From assembly GCF_020085105.1 (NCBI RefSeq), contig NC_058042.1, positions 18,555,001 to 18,619,000 of the forward strand: a stretch of 64,000 nucleotides of DNA. Direction: 5' to 3'. Origin of the DNA: Siniperca chuatsi (lineage: Eukaryota > Chordata > Actinopteri > Centrarchiformes > Sinipercidae). Of the stretch, positions 60,620-64,000 are shown in pieces (the first letter of the stretch is position 1; the number at the start of each line of letters is the position of its first letter). Position numbers and translations under genes: made by a program. A model generated the notes under the pieces. That model made no database searches. It had not been told where the DNA came from and worked only from the letters and a program-made list of their open reading frames with translations.

Positions 60620-61160
60620 TCAAAGGAATAGTTGGACATTTTGGTACATTAGACTGAGAGTTAGATAGAAGATTGATTCCACTCCGCTGTTAGCATGGTA
60701 AACATAAAGCTATATCAAAGAGCTGGTTAGCTTAGCTTAGCATAAAGACTGGAAACGGGGGAAAAAGCTAGCCTGGCTCTGTACCAGCACCTCTAAAACT
60801 CAATGTTTAACACGTTATATCTTGTTTATTTAACCAGTACAAACGATAATTTGCCATTGTATGGGGTTATGTGCCAGACTATATCTTGGCTTATTGCAGT
60901 GACTTCCTGGAGTCTCCACTGGTTGCCTGGCAACCTCATGGTGATGGCAAGACTTCAGGAAGTTACTGTGAAATTCTGGTTTGTGGATTTTTTTGAACCT
61001 TTGGACAAAGCCAGGCTAGCTGTTTCCCCCTGTTTCCAGTATTTATGCTAAGCTGAGCTAACTGGCTGCTGGCTCCAGCTACACATGTAATGGACTGATT
61101 TAAGAGTGGTATTAATCTTCTCATCTAACTCTTACCAAGAAATTGAATAGCATACTTCGC
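60620..61160. mobile_element. Foldback-type MITE with long terminal inverted repeats
   Basis: The left arm (from 'gagttagatagaagattgattccactc' through 'ggttagcttagcttagcataaagactggaaac' and 'gctagcctggct', in parts) reappears inverted on the right (61010-61150). The arms are imperfect and over 100 bp long. This TTAGCTTAGC element is abundant in percomorph genomes. It codes for nothing; the 82-codon ORF across it is chance. Confidence 0.8.
60921..60935. promoter_or_regulatory. RFX X-box palindrome inside the MITE
   Basis: GGTTGCCTGGCAACC is a perfect palindromic RFX-type X-box (GTTGCC and GGCAAC halves) in the middle of the foldback element. Confidence 0.4.
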
Positions 61161-61431
61161 AAAATGGTGCACCATATTGCTATAAATCGAAGCATTTACT
61201 AGAGACTCTCTAAATACTACGAATGAGAAAAGTTAATTTGGTTTATCTGCTTGACAACTTCTAACTTCATCACTTCAGTAAATATATTTCCCTTCATGCT
61301 ATCTGGTCAGTTGATGACACTGTTGCTGTTACCAAAGCAGATGCTCTGCCAGATGCTGCGTCAGCTCTGCAGTACAACACAGAGAAGAGAAAGTCAAAGT
61401 GAGTCCTCTTCCTGTTTATAGCCATACTAGT

Positions 61432-61478
61432 GCCATGGCCACCACTTTGATTCTCTGGATCAAAGTGGTGGCCATGGC
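61432..61478. repeat. Perfect hairpin, 20-bp arms, 7-base loop
   Basis: Arms 61432-61451 and 61459-61478 are exact reverse complements. Compared with the other copies of the dispersed repeat, where one 'ccaccactttggtccag' block is followed directly by 'tgaaatatctcaac', this copy has an extra inverted copy of the block. Confidence 0.95.
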
Positions 61479-61612
61479 CATCCAGTGAAATATCTCAACA
61501 TGTACTGGATGGATTTGCACAAATTTCTATACTGACATTCATGGTCCCAAGAGGATGTATCTCACTAACTTTGGTGATCCCCTGACCTCTAGCACCACCA
61601 TTATGGAAGTTT
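61479..61612 (+). repeat. Dispersed teleost repeat (GCTAACATGCTAA family), copy 5, partial
   Basis: Keeps 'tgaaatatctcaac', 'tggatggattt', 'cattcatggtccc.agaggatg' and 'ctttggtgatcccctgac'; the GCTAACATGCTAA end is missing. Confidence 0.75.
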
Positions 61613-63515
61613 GTATTGGACTTTATTATTTGTAACCCACAGAAGACAATCCACAAATGTGTACCATAATACACAAATATTTCACTATGCACAAACGTGT
61701 ATTTTTAAATTTGTGTTGTGTAAAGTCTTATACACAAAAATATGGAATGATTTGCAAAAAAGCATAAATTACTCTGTAAAAACATATTTTAATTCCACAG
61801 AATATGATAGCGGTTTTACAAATGTAAATAGTTTCACCACAACAAATACATGTAAAGTGATATATATGCATTTGTGGATCCATTTTTACATGTGAAATGG
61901 GTTTTGCACATTTGTAGATTGCTTCCTGTCAGCTTGCGGGCCACGTGATATTTGTGACTTCCCTCCTGTTTATTTGTGTTTATTTTGTCCAGTTGGTACT
62001 GCAGCAAATCTGTAAAAAGGAATCTGTAAATTGAGGTGCAGAGTCATCGTACAACAGGAGAAAACCAGCTGGCTTCTACCAGGAGGTGAAAGACAAGGAG
62101 GAGCATCTTTATTTAACCTAAAGGTCACGATTCAGCATCGGGTTCATCATTGTCTTCTCCAGGTGAGTGTGCTATGCTTGCTTATACAAATCATACCTTG
62201 AGCCACTGCAGTCAACACTTATAAAGCGCCACATAGAATAAACCAGTTCATACAGGATGGTCTTATTTTTCTGGAGTCATTATAATAGCTATAATGTCAC
62301 AACAGAAAATGAAATATGACAGGTAAGTAGCCTACATGTAGAGCTGTTAAGGGTTGGAGGATTTTGCAATAGTGGAGTGTGAGTCTTTATGCAGGATGAA
62401 TGTTGAAGATGACAGTAATGTTTCAGGTCTAACTCGATGAGGAACAGAGTAGAAATAAACACACCACTAAGCAATCACAGTGAACATCTGCTCTCTGTCA
62501 CAGCAACACTGCAGTGATGCAAACAAGTCGCTCTCGCTCCTCCTGCAGCTGTTGTCTGACAACAAACCCTCTTTGTCCCTCTCATAGACCAAAGATGGAT
62601 CATCTAAAAACAGAGAGAGGATAGATCAATCTCTGAATTAGAAAAAGAGATATGAGCCATGTCACATCTGTGATGTGCAGTAGACACAAGCAATACTTTT
62701 ACAGTATAAACAGGGATATGACCAAACACATTTTAAGAAAAAGTTACTTCCATTGCAGAGGGCTTTTAAAATTTACTGCCCAAAGCAAAGCCTTTTGAGC
62801 TCTGCTGAACAGTTACTGATAGTGATGAAACTCTATTTAGCTATTTTCTGCAGTATTAGAGGAAATGTGAAAATGGAAAAAACTAAGAGGGCCATAGATA
62901 AGAAGAATAGAACTGTAAAGATGTAATCCAGCCAGATTGTTGACTTAAAATCATATCAAATAAGATAAAAGCATTCCTGCTCATAAACCGACTGTTAAAG
63001 ATAATGTTTCAGGTGATAAATATATACTGTGCTGTTTATTCCTATATTAATCCTCGAGACCTCACTGAAAGAATACACAGTTGGAAAATCGGTGGGAGGG
63101 AGGAATTCATTAATCCAACTTTCATTTGAGTTAGTGCGATGGTTTCAGTACATGAGGTTGTACAACGGCTTACTGTCTGTAGGGAAAAATTAATAACCCA
63201 TTGGAGGAGAAAAGATGGATTTGGGGTCACAAATCTTTCATCGTGGCAGGTGTTTTCCACTCATAAACAACAACAACCAATTAACCTCTGACACACAGCC
63301 AGAATTGGAGTGTCAATCCTTGTCGATTCTTGAAATATTGCAGTTTAGTTCCTGTTCTAATGGCTGATTTTATGGACTGAGTATGTAAATCATGTTGGAT
63401 AGTCTCAGATTTATTGCCAAAGCACAATGGTCTTTTAGCTTGTCTTCTTAAAATGCTAATCAGTTTAACTCTCCTCTCTGGTGCTCCTGCTTTTCTTTGA
63501 CAATCATCTGTGCAG
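61613..63515. other. Right-end non-coding region
   Basis: No established gene. A strong donor-like CCAG|GTGAGT at 62162/62163 could end a 5' exon of a downstream plus-strand gene, but nothing else confirms it. Confidence 0.3.
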
Positions 63516-63624
63516 AGAAGAACCAGCAGGAAATGCAGTTCATGAACTGCGACATACAACTTCTGTCATACATGTGCTTTAAGTCTGATGGCACAGATGA
63601 AGCTGTGTTTACACTTACATCCAG
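63516..63624 (+). other. Candidate exon of an unidentified gene
   Basis: A 109-bp stretch sits between a good polypyrimidine tract with acceptor (CTGTGCAG) and a consensus donor (CCAG|GTAAGT). One frame is open throughout (KNQQEMQFMNCDIQ and onward, with a Met). No protein family is recognised. It may be a 5' exon of the next gene to the right, or chance. Confidence 0.3.
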
Positions 63625-63937
63625 GTAAGTCAGCTATCTAAATGTGTGATTATAAAGGTGCTGTGAAATTGCAGTCTGAAAAAAATTACTTGCACAGTTA
63701 AACTGAATGTTCTCAAAAAGAAATTTTATACGATCACATATTCTCCATAAGTCTTTTGTTCTGATGCCTTCAAAAATGCGCTTTAGAGGCCCTTTGTTTG
63801 GCATTAATAAACTTTTCTAAGATGTTTTAACACTAAATGTGTCATGGTTTTGGGTTTGTCTCTAATTGATTTCCTGTTTTATTTTGAAATACTCTCCTTC
63901 CCTCATGTGTCTGGTAGTTTTGCTTCCTGTCGTTGAT

Positions 63938-64000
63938 TCAGAATCAGAAAGACTTTATTGATCCCCGAGGGGAAACACTTTTGCTACAGCAGCTCACTAT
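63938..64000 (+). mobile_element. Retroposon tail motif at the window edge
   Basis: 'cagaaagactttattgatcc' followed by 'ccgaggggaaa' is a very common teleost dispersed sequence. It is cut by the window end. Confidence 0.55.

Noticed and set aside
1-64000. tRNA, rRNA, CRISPR arrays or bacterial operons
   Set aside because: No cloverleaf with A/B boxes, no rRNA-like sequence and no spacer arrays were seen; the window is a vertebrate nuclear region.

Overview
This window looks like nuclear DNA of a ray-finned (teleost, probably percomorph) fish. It has short multi-exon vertebrate genes with GT/AG introns, many CA/TG/TA microsatellites, and dispersed repeats typical of teleosts: Tc1-like transposons, hAT-type and foldback MITEs, an RNase H-bearing LINE, an RTE LINE, and a family rich in GCTAACATGCTAA. 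There are no bacterial features.

Layout. (1) 0.3-2.4 kb, minus strand: the 5' part of a BED zinc-finger gene. It has a short first exon and two tandemly duplicated 396-bp BED exons, and it leaves the window on the left. (2) 2.6-3.1 kb: truncated LINE 3' end. (3) 7.4-9.9 kb, minus strand: gfod2, two coding exons, 384 aa. (4) 11.9-16.1 kb, minus strand: a nearly full-length but dead I-group-like LINE. (5) 18.0-18.9 kb, plus strand: thap11 (Ronin), one exon, 277 aa. Two copies of a motif like the THAP11/ZNF143 binding site lie just upstream. (6) 24.0-27.5 kb, plus: nrn1l (neuritin-like GPI protein), three exons, 168 aa. (7) 32.0-40.5 kb, plus: slc38a8 (amino acid transporter), ten coding exons, 442 aa. 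Its exon 1 region carries a nearly identical tandem duplication whose second copy has lost the promoter and start codon. (8) 48.6-55.5 kb, plus: cmtr2 (mRNA cap-2 2'-O-methyltransferase), a non-coding first exon and two coding exons, 768 aa. (9) 55.5-64 kb: no established gene, with a foldback MITE, a derived hairpin and one candidate exon near the right edge.

All five named orthologs lie on human 16q21-q24 (GFOD2, THAP11 and NRN1L close together in 16q22.1), so this is an old vertebrate linkage block. The genes are functionally unrelated (redox-family secreted protein, transcription factor, neurotrophic surface protein, transporter, RNA cap enzyme). Their order is inherited linkage, not a pathway. 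Coding exons were assigned by protein similarity from memory plus phase-consistent splice sites. Every exon chain listed keeps its reading frame across all junctions. I saw no clear new molecular system. The most unusual structures are the duplicated BED exons, the broken slc38a8 tandem duplication, the paired Ronin-type sites upstream of thap11, and several near-perfect inverted repeats.
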